From Nostocoides sp. HKS02 (lineage in GTDB: Bacteria; Actinomycetota; Actinomycetes; Actinomycetales; Dermatophilaceae): a stretch of DNA of 64,000 nt. The stretch lies in contig NZ_CP046121.1 of assembly GCF_009707485.1 (NCBI RefSeq), forward strand, positions 1,240,001 to 1,304,000. Reading direction: 5' to 3'. The translations under genes and the position numbers were made by a program. The notes beneath the pieces are model-generated. The model was not told the origin of the DNA. It ran no database searches and saw only the letters and a program-made list of their open reading frames with translations. Numbering within the stretch: the first letter of the stretch is position 1; each line of letters begins with the position of its first letter. Shown here in pieces: positions 49,021 through 57,568 of this stretch.

Positions 49021-49703
49021 TGCGCGTCGTCATCGCCGGTGCTGGCAGCGTTGGGCGCTCCATCGCCCGCGAGCTGCTGCACAACGGCCACCAGGTGCTG
49101 CTCATGGACAAGGAGCGCAAGGACCTCCAGACCAGCAAGATCCCCGAGGCCAGCTGGTTGCTCGCAGACGCCTGCGAGATCACCGCGCTCCACGAGGCCG
49201 GGCTGGCCGACTGCGACGTCGTCGTCGCCGCCACCGGTGACGACAAGGTCAACCTCGTCGTGTCACTGCTCGCCAAGACCGAGTTCGGCGTGCCGCGCAC
49301 CGTCGCCCGCGTCAACAACCCGAAGAACGAGTGGATGTTCGACGAGGCCTGGGGGGTCGACGTCGCCGTGTCCACGCCCCGCCTGATGACGGCCCTCGTC
49401 GAGGAGGCCGTCAGCGTCGGCGACCTCGTCCGGATCTTCCAGTTCCAGCAGGGCAAGGCCACCATGGTCGAGCTCACCTTGCCGGCCGACAGCCCCTATG
49501 CCGGCAAGCGGGTCGGCGACGTCGACTTCCCCGGCGAGACCGTGCTGGTCGGCATCATCCGCGAGGACCACCCGATCGCGCCCAGCCGCGACGACTCGCT
49601 CGAGCCCCACGACGAGCTGCTGTTCATCTCGACGCCCGAGTTCGAGGACGAGCTCGAGTCGATGCTCAGCCCAGGTCAGCGGGTGCCGCGCGGCGAGGAG
49701 TGA
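49021..49703 (+). CDS. ceoC: TrkA-family potassium uptake protein (CeoC-like)
   Basis: A 227-residue paralogue of the CeoB-like protein with the dinucleotide motif MRVVIAGAGSVGRSIARELLHNGHQVLLMDKE and a C-terminal RCK region (VELTLPADSPYAGKRVGDVDF and HDELLFISTPEFEDELE). The ribosome binding site GAAGGA stands before ATG 49021. The two subunits may form a heteromer that senses nucleotides or c-di-AMP. The end overlaps the convergent DUF3159 gene by about 28 bases. Confidence 0.93.
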
Positions 49704-50398
49704 CCGGGCTCCCCCTGCGTCACTGCGCCCTGCCCCGGTGTCGCCGTCTCCAGCGGCGTGCTGCCCCGCACGAGGATCGACCCCATGACGCCCACCGCCG
49801 CCAGCCACAGCGGCCAGCCCAGGACCACGCTGGCGACCCCGAGCCAGGCCACCTTGCTGGCGAGGTAGAGCGGGAGCATCACGGCAAGCCGGACGGCATA
49901 CAAGCCCACGAGGACCATGGTGAGTCGCTGGCACACCCGCACCATGCCCGAGTCGCGGCGCCAGCCGAACGGGTCCTCGGCCATGTGCGGGTCGCCGGCC
50001 GAGACCATGAACCCCATCACTGGCCAGCGCAGGACCACCGAGAGCAGCGCGCCCGCCCCGAACGCCGTGCTCTTGAGCAGGCTGGGGAGGAAGGCGTCCT
50101 CAGCGCGTCCGCTGCGCAGGACGAAGAACGCGGCAACCCCGGTGGCCAGGGCAGCGGACAGCACGAACTGCAGGCTCTGGCGCTGCGCGACCCGCACGAC
50201 GGCCAGGACGACGGTGATGGCCCCCGCGGCGAGCAGGGCCGGGACGGCCTGGTGACGCCAGGTCCAGACGACCACGAAGGCGAGCGTGGGCAGCGCCGCC
50301 TCGAGCGAGCCGCGCCAGCCGCCCAGCGCGGCCGAGAGCCGGTGCCGGATCACCGCCTCGACGGTGGGCCCGGCGCCCGACGCGGGGTCAGTGGGCAC
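49676..50398 (-). CDS. DUF3159 membrane protein
   Basis: A 240-residue multi-span membrane protein of the actinobacterial DUF3159 family. Hydrophobic segments include LEAALPTLAFVVVWTW, AVPALLAAGAITVVLAVV, FVLSAALATGVAAFFVL, STAFGAGALLSVVLRWPVMGF and VASVVLGWPLWLAAVGVMGSIL. The motif RWPVMGFMVSAGDPHMAEDPFGWRRD is typical. The GTG at 50398 overlaps the OB-fold gene by 11 bases, so it is the last gene of a five-gene operon. Function unknown. Confidence 0.9.
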   Translation of the reverse strand: MPTDPASGAGPTVEAVIRHRLSAALGGWRGSLEAALPTLAFVVVWTWRHQAVPALLAAGAITVVLAVVRVAQRQSLQFVLSAALATGVAAFFVLRSGRAEDAFLPSLLKSTAFGAGALLSVVLRWPVMGFMVSAGDPHMAEDPFGWRRDSGMVRVCQRLTMVLVGLYAVRLAVMLPLYLASKVAWLGVASVVLGWPLWLAAVGVMGSILVRGSTPLETATPGQGAVTQGEPGHSSPRGTR

Positions 50399-50789
50399 GG
50401 ATCGGGACGATCTCGTATGCCGGGTTGAAGATGGTGGGGATGCCGCGGGTGTAGGTGACCCGACCGGTCGCGCGCAGGTAGGTGCCCGGCTCGACCCCGC
50501 CTATGGTGCGCCGCCCCAGCCAGACCAGGTTGATGGTGCGGCTGCCGTCGTAGAGGTCGACGACGAGCGCGGGCACGTTGACCCGGGGTCGGAGGGTGAC
50601 GGCGCGGACGGTGCCGGAGACGGTGGCCTCCTGGCGGTCCTCGAGGTCGCACATGCGGGTACACCCCATGCGGACCGAGTCCTCCTGGAGCTCGTCGGCC
50701 TCGAGCTGGGTGACGGACTTCGTCAGCCGCTCGCCCAGCCGGGCCAAGGGGTTGCGGTGCTTGGTGTCGCTCGAGGCGTGAACAGCCAT
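50388..50789 (-). CDS. OB-fold nucleic-acid-binding-type protein
   Basis: A 133-residue soluble protein with an OB-fold: ATVSGTVRAVTLRPRVNVPALVVDLYDGSRTINLVWLGRRTIGG, then GTYLRATGRVTYTRGIPTIFNPAYEI. The N-terminus is basic. Homologues in mycobacteria occupy the same operon place (recalled as Rv2694c). ATG 50789 is five bases after the DUF3710 stop (TAA). It probably binds single-stranded nucleic acid, but no partner is known. Confidence 0.87.
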   Translation of the reverse strand: MAVHASSDTKHRNPLARLGERLTKSVTQLEADELQEDSVRMGCTRMCDLEDRQEATVSGTVRAVTLRPRVNVPALVVDLYDGSRTINLVWLGRRTIGGVEPGTYLRATGRVTYTRGIPTIFNPAYEIVPIRAH

Positions 50790-50794
50790 GGTGG

Positions 50795-51577
50795 TTACCT
50801 GACTTCGGTGATCTCGGGACCGCGCTCGAACGGCTTGAGGTCGTCGGCTCGGCGCGGCTGGCCGTCGACATCCTCGGTGCCCGCGAGCTCGCCGGGGGCG
50901 ACAGTCTCCTCGGGCAGGCGCAGCGGGAGCATCTCGCGCGGCGCCATCGCTGCGTCGCCGCGCACCACGACGGTGTCGCGGACGACCTCCATGAGCGGCG
51001 CGGCGGCCTCGTCCTCGATCGCGGCGCGGCCGGAGAAGACCGCCCGCAGGAACCACCGGGGCCCGTCGACGCCGACGAAGCGCGCGGGGGCGTAGACGGT
51101 GCGGCCATCGGGCCCGGCAGAGGGCATGCGCGTGCGCAGCTCGCGACCCAGCTCGCCGCGGACGTCGTCGGCGGTGCCGCCCTGGCTGACGATCGACTGG
51201 GCGATCTCCTCGCGGATCTCGTCCCAGACACCTGCGGTCCGCGGCGCGGCGAAGGCCTGCAGCTGCACGGCCGAGTCACCGATCACGGCGGTGGCGCCCA
51301 CGACCTGCTGCCCCTCCTCGTCGACCTCGAGCCGCAGCTCCATGCCGGCCACGCCACGGATGCGCAAGGCACCGAGGTCGAGCCGGCCGTCGTCGCTGGA
51401 CTCGACCTCGGCGGCATCGAACGGCCCCGAGCCAGTCGGCTCCACCGCGGCCGGGGCGGTGCCTGCGACCTGCGGGGTCTCCAGCTCGGCTGCCGAGCCG
51501 TCGGCGGCGCTCGTGACGCCCGTGGTGGGGTCCTCGATCGCGTCGGTGGTGCCCTTGCGTCGTCGGAAGATGCTCAC
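50795..51577 (-). CDS. DUF3710 protein
   Basis: A 260-residue soluble protein. The N-terminal 60 residues are acidic and low in complexity (MSIFRRRKGTTDAIEDPTTG), followed by the DUF3710 domain: LDLGALRIRGVAGMELRLEVDEEGQQVVGATAVIGDSAVQLQAFAAPRTAGVWDEIREEI, then PRWFLRAVFSGRAAIEDEAAAPLMEVVRDTVVVRG. GTG 51577 lies seven bases after the dut stop. Function unknown; the operon position next to dut is conserved. Confidence 0.9.
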   Translation of the reverse strand: MSIFRRRKGTTDAIEDPTTGVTSAADGSAAELETPQVAGTAPAAVEPTGSGPFDAAEVESSDDGRLDLGALRIRGVAGMELRLEVDEEGQQVVGATAVIGDSAVQLQAFAAPRTAGVWDEIREEIAQSIVSQGGTADDVRGELGRELRTRMPSAGPDGRTVYAPARFVGVDGPRWFLRAVFSGRAAIEDEAAAPLMEVVRDTVVVRGDAAMAPREMLPLRLPEETVAPGELAGTEDVDGQPRRADDLKPFERGPEITEVR

Positions 51578-51584
51578 TGCTGGG

Positions 51585-52064
51585 TCAGTCCTTCACTGTC
51601 TGGATGCGCTCGCCGAAACCGCCACTCGCGCCGTGACCAGTGTCCCCCCGCGAGGTGTCGTCGAGCGAATCGACCTCGACGAAGTCGACCGTCGCCACCT
51701 GCTGGACGACGAGCTGGGCGATCCGGTCCCCGCGGCGGACGGTGAACGCCTCGCGCGGGTCGAGGTTGACGAGGTTGACGAGGATCTCGCCGCGGTAGCC
51801 GGCGTCGATGGTGCCGGGGGCGTTGACGATGGTGATGCCGTGCCGGGCAGCGAGCCCCGAGCGGGGGTGCACCAGCCCGGCATACCCGATGGGCAGGGCC
51901 ACGGCCACACCGGTCGGTACGAGCGCCCGCTCCCCCGGCGCCAAGGTGACCTCGGCTGCCGCACACAGGTCCGCGCCGGCGTCGCCGGGGTGGGCGTATG
52001 CCGGGGCGGGCAGGTCGGGGTCGAGCCGGCGCAGCGGCACGGGAACGCGAACAGGGCCAGTCAC
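51585..52064 (-). CDS. dut: dUTP diphosphatase
   Basis: A 159-residue enzyme hydrolysing dUTP to dUMP to keep uracil out of DNA and supply thymidylate synthesis. The five Dut motifs are present: [58 protein letters not shown], and the C-terminal [16 protein letters not shown] 52064 gives [15 protein letters not shown], a normal length; a longer frame to 52139 runs into the DUF4193 gene. It is followed after seven bases by the DUF3710 gene, continuing the operon. Confidence 0.96.
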   Translation of the reverse strand: MTGPVRVPVPLRRLDPDLPAPAYAHPGDAGADLCAAAEVTLAPGERALVPTGVAVALPIGYAGLVHPRSGLAARHGITIVNAPGTIDAGYRGEILVNLVNLDPREAFTVRRGDRIAQLVVQQVATVDFVEVDSLDDTSRGDTGHGASGGFGERIQTVKD

Positions 52065-52117
52065 GTGGACTGACCCTATCTCGCGTGACTCCGGCTCGAG
52101 AACGGTGCTCACAGCCG

Positions 52118-52417
52118 TCAGGCTGCGCACTCCCGGCACACCATCTGCCCGTTGACCTCCTTGGCCAGCTGGCTGCGGTGGTGGACGAGGAAGCAGCGCG
52201 AGCAGGTGAACTCGTCGGCCTGGCGGGGCAGCACCCGCACGGAGAGCTCCTCACCGGACAGGTCGGCACCTGGCAGCTCGAAGCCCTCGGCCTGCTCGGT
52301 CTCGTCGACGTCCACGCTGGAGGCGCTCTTGTCGACGCGACGGGACTTCAACTCCTCGATCGAGTCCTCGGACAGCTCGTCATCGGTCTTGCGCGGCGCG
52401 TCGTAGTCAGTCGCCAT
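52118..52417 (-). CDS. DUF4193 protein with a four-cysteine zinc site
   Basis: A 99-residue protein. The N-terminal half is acidic with a basic patch ([27 protein letters not shown]), and the C-terminal half holds [26 protein letters not shown], two CxxC pairs that should bind zinc. DUF4193 is conserved in actinobacteria near dut and resembles RNA polymerase-binding small proteins in outline, but no function is established. ATG 52417 has GGGAGAG about eleven bases before it. It is the first gene of the dut operon, so its promoter lies in the gap upstream. Confidence 0.92.
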   Translation of the reverse strand: MATDYDAPRKTDDELSEDSIEELKSRRVDKSASSVDVDETEQAEGFELPGADLSGEELSVRVLPRQADEFTCSRCFLVHHRSQLAKEVNGQMVCRECAA

Positions 52418-52736
52418 GGTTGCTGTCGCTCTCCCTGTTTCTCTCTCACAAAGTCCGTCCATCCCCGATGCGGGATGAACAGTCGCCCGTGTAACGCAGA
52501 TCGCCGTGGTTTTGTGCCCACCGCAGGCGGGGATTGTGCCCTATCGAGAGGCTGGAGTCATCATCCGGTCCAGAAACGGCGTGAGCAGGGCCTTGGAAGC
52601 GTCTGGGTTCACCCAAGATTCACCAAAATCGGTCGCCCCAATTCCCTCCGGAGACGCCCGCACCCGTAGAGTCCTACCTCCGGCCCGACCCAACCCGACA
52701 CGTGTCGCCACCGCGGCGGCACACCGAGAGGGGTGC
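52418..52736. other. 319-bp divergent intergenic region
   Basis: This gap must contain promoters for the dut operon and for the small gene at 52737. A direct repeat TTGTGCCC occurs at 52512-52519 and 52534-52541, and a CATCCC/GGGATG hairpin lies near 52462-52481. I see no gene or RNA here. Confidence 0.4.
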
Positions 52737-52925
52737 ATGATGACCGAGTTCCACGCTGAGATCAGCCAGCGCGCCGCACGCGCTGTCCAGTCCCTGCGCA
52801 GCGCGCAGGAGGCGGGCGACGACTACCTCGTCTCCGTCCGCGAAGCCGAGCTGGAGGGCTTGGCTCGTCTGGCGACCGAGCACGGTCTCCGGGTCCCCGA
52901 CCTCGCGCGCTACAGCGCGGCCTGA
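52737..52925 (+). CDS. small hypothetical protein (DUF-type, 62 aa)
   Basis: A 62-residue protein MMTEFHAEISQRAARAVQSL that is strongly helical and charged, ending GLRVPDLARYSAA. AGAGGGG stands just before two ATGs at 52737 and 52740, either of which may start translation. The composition and the ribosome binding site support a real gene. It is convergent with the inositol phosphatase gene, overlapping its end by about 15 bases. Function unknown. Confidence 0.75.
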   Translation: MMTEFHAEISQRAARAVQSLRSAQEAGDDYLVSVREAELEGLARLATEHGLRVPDLARYSAA

Positions 52926-53809
52926 CCCACCCCGTCCTGCTCGTCGCCGGCCGCCTCTGCGGCCGCCCGGACCACGGCCTCCAGCGCCACGTGCAGGGTC
53001 GGTGCGGCGCCCACCACCATGGCGGTGTCCGGCGGCCCGCCGGCCAGACCGGTGAAGCGTCCTCCCGCCTCGGTCAGGACCAGCCAGGCCGCGGCGAGGT
53101 CCCACGGGTTGAGCCCCCGTTCGAAGTAGCAGTCGAGCGTGCCCGCGGCCACGGCGCAGATGTCGAGGGCCGCGCTGCCGATCCGGCGCACGTCCCGGAC
53201 CTGGGTGATCACCCCGGCGAGCACCCGGGTCTGCCAGGCCCGACGCCGGGCATCGTAACCGAACCCGGTTCCGGCGAGCGCCTGGCTCAGCTGCGGCGGG
53301 TCTGCGAGGGCGAGCTGTGTGTCGGGGCCGTCCCCCACGCGCAGCCACGCGCCACCGCCGAGCCGCGCGTGGAAGGCCTGCGCCGTCACCGGGTTGACGA
53401 CGGCTCCGGCCACCGGGCGCCAGGCGCCCGGCTGGGACGGGTCGCCCACGACGGCGGCGACGGACACGGCATACGACGGGATTCCATAGAGGTAGTTGAC
53501 GGTGCCGTCGATGGGGTCGACCACCCAGGTGATCTCGGACCGCGTGGACGTGCCGCCCTCCTCCTCGCCGAGGAACCCGTCATGGGGTCGCGCCGCCTGG
53601 AGCCGGGTGCGCAGGAGGTCCTGGGCGCGCTGGTCCATCACCGTGACGACGTCGGTGGCCGTGGACTTGGTGTGGGAGACGCCCAGGTCTGCTGGACGCT
53701 CGTCGACGATGAGCCGACCCGCCTCGAGGGCCAGCTCGAGCGCGAGCTGCTCGAGCCCCACGAGATCGTCGGGCGCCGGAAGCGGCAGGTCGGCAGAGAG
53801 GGCGTCCAC
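52910..53809 (-). CDS. suhB: inositol monophosphatase-family protein (SuhB)
   Basis: A 299-residue Mg-dependent phosphatase. The metal-binding motifs are GFLGEEEGG, WVVDPIDGTVNYLYGIPSYAVSVA and LNPWDLAAAWLVLTEAGG, the three signatures of the family. It would dephosphorylate inositol 1-phosphate or related sugar phosphates. GTG 53809 lies one base after the ferrochelatase stop, so translation is coupled. In mycobacteria suhB follows the same gene block (recalled as Rv2701c). Confidence 0.93.
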   Translation of the reverse strand: MDALSADLPLPAPDDLVGLEQLALELALEAGRLIVDERPADLGVSHTKSTATDVVTVMDQRAQDLLRTRLQAARPHDGFLGEEEGGTSTRSEITWVVDPIDGTVNYLYGIPSYAVSVAAVVGDPSQPGAWRPVAGAVVNPVTAQAFHARLGGGAWLRVGDGPDTQLALADPPQLSQALAGTGFGYDARRRAWQTRVLAGVITQVRDVRRIGSAALDICAVAAGTLDCYFERGLNPWDLAAAWLVLTEAGGRFTGLAGGPPDTAMVVGAAPTLHVALEAVVRAAAEAAGDEQDGVGQAAL

Positions 53810-53810
53810 G

Positions 53811-54932
53811 TCAGTCCCGTCCGCAGAGGGCGGGCCGCGCCTGGCGCAGGTTCGGACAGCACCCCGGGGCGCAGACGGACGGCATCGCCGCCCTGCCGGG
53901 CCAGGCCGGCCGCGCTGGGTCCTCACCCCGGGCCTCGGCGGCGCGCTCCTCGATGAGGTCGACCAGCCCCGAGACGAACTCGGGGTCGGTGCCCACGGTG
54001 GGCACCCGGACCAGCCGCAGCCCGAGTCGCTGCGCCGTCGCCGCTGCCTCGGTGTCGAGGTCGTAGACGACCTCCATGTGGTCGGAGACGAAGCCGATGG
54101 GTGCGACGACCACGGTGCTCGCACCCTCGGCGGCGAGCTCGGCGAGGCGGTCGTTGACGTCGGGCTCGAGCCATGGCTGGCTCGGCGGCCCGGATCGCGA
54201 GCAGAACGCCAGCCCACCCTCGAGGTCGGTGTCGAGGGTCGCGTTGACCTCGTCGGTGATGGCAGCCCCGAGGGTCAGGTGCTGGCGCCCGTAGGCGTTG
54301 CCGTCCTCGTCGCCAGGCCCGGAGGTGTCGTCCATGGCGGTCGGGATCGAGTGGGTGACGAACAGCAGGCGTATGCCGGTCGGGTCGACCCCATCGCGCA
54401 GCAGCCCACGGACCGCTTCGGTGACCAGGCGGGAGTTGGCTCGCGAGAAGCCGGGGTGGTTGGCGTACGGGCGCACCTTGTCGACGGCGATCTCGTGCCC
54501 CGCCTCGGCCGCCTCCTGCTGGGCGCGCGCGAGGTCCTCGCGGTACTGGCGGCACGAGGAGTACGACGAGTAGGCGCTGGTGACCACCGTGACCAGCCGG
54601 GACATACCCCGCTCGGCGGCGTCGGTCAGCGCTTCGACGGTGAAGGGGGTGAAGTTGCGGTTTCCCCAGACCAGCGGGGTGGCGATGCCGCGCCGGTCGA
54701 GCTCGGCGCGCAGGGCAGCCAGGAGCGCCCGGTTCTGGTCGTTGATCGGGCTGCGGCCGCCGAACCCGTAGTAGTGCTGCCCGACCTCCTCGAGGCGCTC
54801 GTCCGGGATGCCCTTGCCCGCCGTCACGGTGCGCAGGAACGGCAGGACGTCCTCGGGCTTCTCGGGTCCCCCGAAGGACAACAGCAGGATGCCGTCGTAG
54901 GGCTCGAGTGGGTGGTTGTCGGCGTCGCTCAC
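53811..54932 (-). CDS. hemH: ferrochelatase (coproporphyrin ferrochelatase, CpfC)
   Basis: A 373-residue enzyme inserting ferrous iron into coproporphyrin III in the actinobacterial heme route. Visible motifs are DGILLLSFGGPEKPEDVLPFLR, GHYYG-type HYYGFGGRSPINDQNR, TSAYSSYSSCRQYREDL, LLFVTHSIPTAMDDTSG with the catalytic His, and PIGFVSDHMEVVYDLDTEA with the Glu. A C-terminal cysteine set CAPGCCPNLR fits the [2Fe-2S] cluster known in this lineage. GTG 54932 was chosen; the open frame upstream belongs to the TRIC gene region. It sits between TRIC and suhB, away from the hemE-hemY-hemQ cluster. Confidence 0.95.
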   Translation of the reverse strand: MSDADNHPLEPYDGILLLSFGGPEKPEDVLPFLRTVTAGKGIPDERLEEVGQHYYGFGGRSPINDQNRALLAALRAELDRRGIATPLVWGNRNFTPFTVEALTDAAERGMSRLVTVVTSAYSSYSSCRQYREDLARAQQEAAEAGHEIAVDKVRPYANHPGFSRANSRLVTEAVRGLLRDGVDPTGIRLLFVTHSIPTAMDDTSGPGDEDGNAYGRQHLTLGAAITDEVNATLDTDLEGGLAFCSRSGPPSQPWLEPDVNDRLAELAAEGASTVVVAPIGFVSDHMEVVYDLDTEAAATAQRLGLRLVRVPTVGTDPEFVSGLVDLIEERAAEARGEDPARPAWPGRAAMPSVCAPGCCPNLRQARPALCGRD

Positions 54933-54945
54933 GTGCGGGCTGCTT

Positions 54946-55581
54946 TCATGACACTTCTCCGGTTCGGAGGGGCTTGGGAGCGTGGACGTCGAGCACGACG
55001 GCCACCATGCGCAGGGCGAAGACCAGGGCCACGCAGCCCCACAGGACCGGCGGGGTGTCGTGGTCGAAGCGGTGGGCGAGGACGATGAGAGTGGCGCCGA
55101 GCAGGGCCGGCAAGGCGTACATCTCACGGCGCAGCACCTCGGGGACCTGGCCCGCGAGCACGTCGCGGACGATCCCACCGCCGACGGCGGTGACTCCCCC
55201 GATGATGACCGAGGCGAGCGGGCCCATGCCGGCGCCCAGGGCCTTGAGGGAGCCACCGATCGCGAAGACCGCGAGGCCGGCAGCGTCGAGCACCCGCACG
55301 ACCCGAGAGATCCGCGCCACCGCCGGGTGGTACACGAAGGTGACCAAGCCGGCGACCAGGGCCGAGCACACCAGCCGCCAGTCGGAGATGCCGACCGGCG
55401 GGAAGTGGCCGATGAGCAGGTCGCGCATCACGCCTCCGCCGAGCGCGGCCGCGCCGGACAGAACCAGGACGCCGAAGAGGTCGAGTCGCTTCTTCACCGC
55501 GACGAGCCCACCGGACAGGGCAAACGCGAAGACACCGACCAGGTCGAGGGCCAGCTGGAGGTTCGCGTCGTAGGTGATCAT
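54946..55581 (-). CDS. TRIC-family trimeric intracellular cation channel-like protein
   Basis: A 211-residue membrane protein of the UPF0126/TRIC family. The paired GGG motifs SGAAALGGGVMRDLLIG and GGVTAVGGGIVRDVLAGQVP are the hallmark of the two-repeat architecture. About seven membrane segments are visible, including LDLVGVFAFALSGGLVAV and VFALRMVAVVLDVHAPKP. Bacterial TRIC proteins conduct monovalent cations. ATG 55581 fits the family start MITYDANLQ. It is the first gene before hemH on the minus strand, 13 bases from it. Confidence 0.92.
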   Translation of the reverse strand: MITYDANLQLALDLVGVFAFALSGGLVAVKKRLDLFGVLVLSGAAALGGGVMRDLLIGHFPPVGISDWRLVCSALVAGLVTFVYHPAVARISRVVRVLDAAGLAVFAIGGSLKALGAGMGPLASVIIGGVTAVGGGIVRDVLAGQVPEVLRREMYALPALLGATLIVLAHRFDHDTPPVLWGCVALVFALRMVAVVLDVHAPKPLRTGEVS

Positions 55582-55674
55582 CGCGAGGTCAAAACTACCG
55601 TCGCGGCGTGGTCGCTTTCGCGGCGAGGTCCGAGATGGCAGAGTCAAGGCGACGTGGCGATACGGGAGAAGGCA

Positions 55675-56595
55675 ATGCGCGATCTGCGACTGATCGGTGT
55701 TCATGAGGACGGCCAGCACTTGCTGCTGTCCGATTCCGAGGGCGAGCGCTTCCGGATCCTTCTCGACGAGCCACTGCGAGCGGCGGCCCGGCGCGACCGG
55801 CCCCGCCTCGGCCAGCTCCAGATCGAGATCGACGGTGGAATGCGCCCGCGCGAGGTCCAGGCCCTCATCCGGGCCGGCCTGTCGGCCGACGAGGTGGCCG
55901 AACGCGCCGGCTGGACGGTGGAGAAGGTCCGACGGTACGAAGGGCCCATCCTCGCCGAACGCGAGCACGTCGCGGGCCTGGCCCGTGGTGTGCGCCTGCG
56001 GGCGCGCAGCGGTGCGGGTGCGAGTGCGCCGACGCTGTCCGCCCGCGTCAGCCAGCGGCTCTCCGGTCGGGGCGTGGACCCCGCGCTCGCCGAGTGGGAC
56101 TCGGCTCGAGGCGAAGCCGGCGACTGGACCGTCATCGTCACCTTCCCCGCGGGCGGTCGCGAGCGCCAGGCACGCTGGAGCTTCGACGTGCCGAGCCGAA
56201 CTGTCGCCGCAGCCGACGACGAGGCGCGCTGGCTCAGCGAGGAGGACTCGGCGGCGGCCGGTTCCCCACTGCCGGCCCCGCACCTGGTCTCCTCGCCCGT
56301 GCGCTCGACCACCGTCTTCGACGTCGAGGCTGAGGGCGGGGTCGCGGGAACGACCCGCCGCACTCCCCCGGCCCTGCGCACCGAGGAGCCGCTCGACCTC
56401 ATGATGGCGATGCGCGAGCGCGCCTCGCACCGGGGACGCCCACGCCGTCGCAAGGGCTCTGCGTCGCAGACGCCGCTCGACGAGGCGCCCCGCGAGGACG
56501 CCCTGCCCCTGGAGGACCTCGCCTACGACCCGGAGTCGATGCCGCCACCGCCCGCTGCCCGCGGCATACATCCCCCTGGATGGCGAGTCGGGTGA
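55675..56595 (+). CDS. sepH: septation protein SepH (C-terminal frameshift)
   Basis: A cell-division regulator that binds FtsZ in actinobacteria. The N-terminal DUF3071 domain is intact: MRDLRLIGVHEDGQHLLLSD, FRILLDEPLRAAARRDRPRLGQLQIEI and MRPREVQALIRAGLSADEVAERAGWTVEKVRRYEGPILAERE, a helix-turn-helix. The frame ends at 56595 with WRVG, but the next frame continues to TGA at 56848 and ends RKGVPSWDDVMFGAKPQS, typical of SepH. Removing one C near 56549-56551 joins the two frames (PPPPLPAAYIPLDGE) and gives 390 residues. Without the correction the conserved FtsZ-linked C-terminal motif would be lost. Confidence 0.92.
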   Translation: MRDLRLIGVHEDGQHLLLSDSEGERFRILLDEPLRAAARRDRPRLGQLQIEIDGGMRPREVQALIRAGLSADEVAERAGWTVEKVRRYEGPILAEREHVAGLARGVRLRARSGAGASAPTLSARVSQRLSGRGVDPALAEWDSARGEAGDWTVIVTFPAGGRERQARWSFDVPSRTVAAADDEARWLSEEDSAAAGSPLPAPHLVSSPVRSTTVFDVEAEGGVAGTTRRTPPALRTEEPLDLMMAMRERASHRGRPRRRKGSASQTPLDEAPREDALPLEDLAYDPESMPPPPAARGIHPPGWRVG

Positions 56596-56854
56596 CGCTG
56601 ACACGCTCGACGACACGCTCCACGACGCGGCCGACCGTCCCACCGAGAGCGCCCCGCCGACGCCCGAACCACCCTTCTCGGCGCCGGCATCCTCGGTCGG
56701 CGACGACGTCCTGCCCGCGCGGGACTCCACTGCCGACGACGAGCCGGAGCGGAGGACGGTGCCCGAGAAGCGCGCGGTGAAGAAGGCCGCCCGCAAGGGC
56801 GTGCCCAGCTGGGACGACGTGATGTTCGGGGCCAAGCCGCAGAGCTGAGCGGCG

Positions 56855-57529
56855 CTACTGCTGCGGGACCGGACAGACGTCCAGGTCGAACGGCAGGACA
56901 TCGGGTGACGCGGCGGCCGTGCGGGCGGCGGCGGAGTTCATCCGCCGCATGAAGTGGCGTCGGCACAGCACCTCGTACTCCACGAGCGTCGCCGAGCCGG
57001 CCACCGTGTCGCCGACGACGACCTGCTCGCCCTCGACGACCATTGCGCCGTCGACCACCCGCGCGTTGTGGGTGGCGCGCCGGCCACACCAGCACAGCGC
57101 CTCGACCTGGAGGACCTGCACCCGGTCGGCGAGCTCGATCATGCGCCGCGACCCGGGGAACAGCTGGGTACGGAAGTCGGCCGTGATCCCGAAGGAGAAG
57201 ACGTCGACCCCCATCTCGTCGACGAGCTTGGCGAGCTGCTCCACCTGAGCGGGTGTGTAGAACTGCACCTCGTCGCAGATGAGGTAGTCGATCCGGTGGC
57301 CGGTCGTCGCGTGCTCGACGACGGCATCCCAGAAGTCCAGGTCGTCGGTGACCTCGCGCGCCGGTGTCGCCAGGCCCAGACGCGAGGACAGGACGTCGCT
57401 GCCGGCGCGGTCCATCTTGGTGTAGATCAGCCCCGCCCGACCCCGGGCCCGGTGGTTGTGGTCCATCTGGAGCGCCAGCGTTGACTTGCCAGAGTCCATG
57501 GTGCCGGAGAAGAAAACGAGCTCAGCCAC
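56855..57529 (-). CDS. tdk: thymidine kinase
   Basis: A 224-residue salvage enzyme phosphorylating thymidine. Walker A is FFSGTMDSGKSTLALQMDHN, Walker B/lasso region LICDEVQFYTPAQVEQLAKLVDEMG, and the zinc-binding cysteines lie in EALCWCGRRATHNAR and YEVLCRRHF. GTG 57529 is the start; the ribosome binding site is weak. It is convergent with sepH and co-directional with the phosphodiesterase gene 39 bases upstream, and complements dut in thymidylate supply. Confidence 0.95.
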   Translation of the reverse strand: MAELVFFSGTMDSGKSTLALQMDHNHRARGRAGLIYTKMDRAGSDVLSSRLGLATPAREVTDDLDFWDAVVEHATTGHRIDYLICDEVQFYTPAQVEQLAKLVDEMGVDVFSFGITADFRTQLFPGSRRMIELADRVQVLQVEALCWCGRRATHNARVVDGAMVVEGEQVVVGDTVAGSATLVEYEVLCRRHFMRRMNSAAARTAAASPDVLPFDLDVCPVPQQ

Positions 57530-57568
57530 GAGAGGACACCCTAGGCGGTGGCCGGTGCGCGCCGGTGC

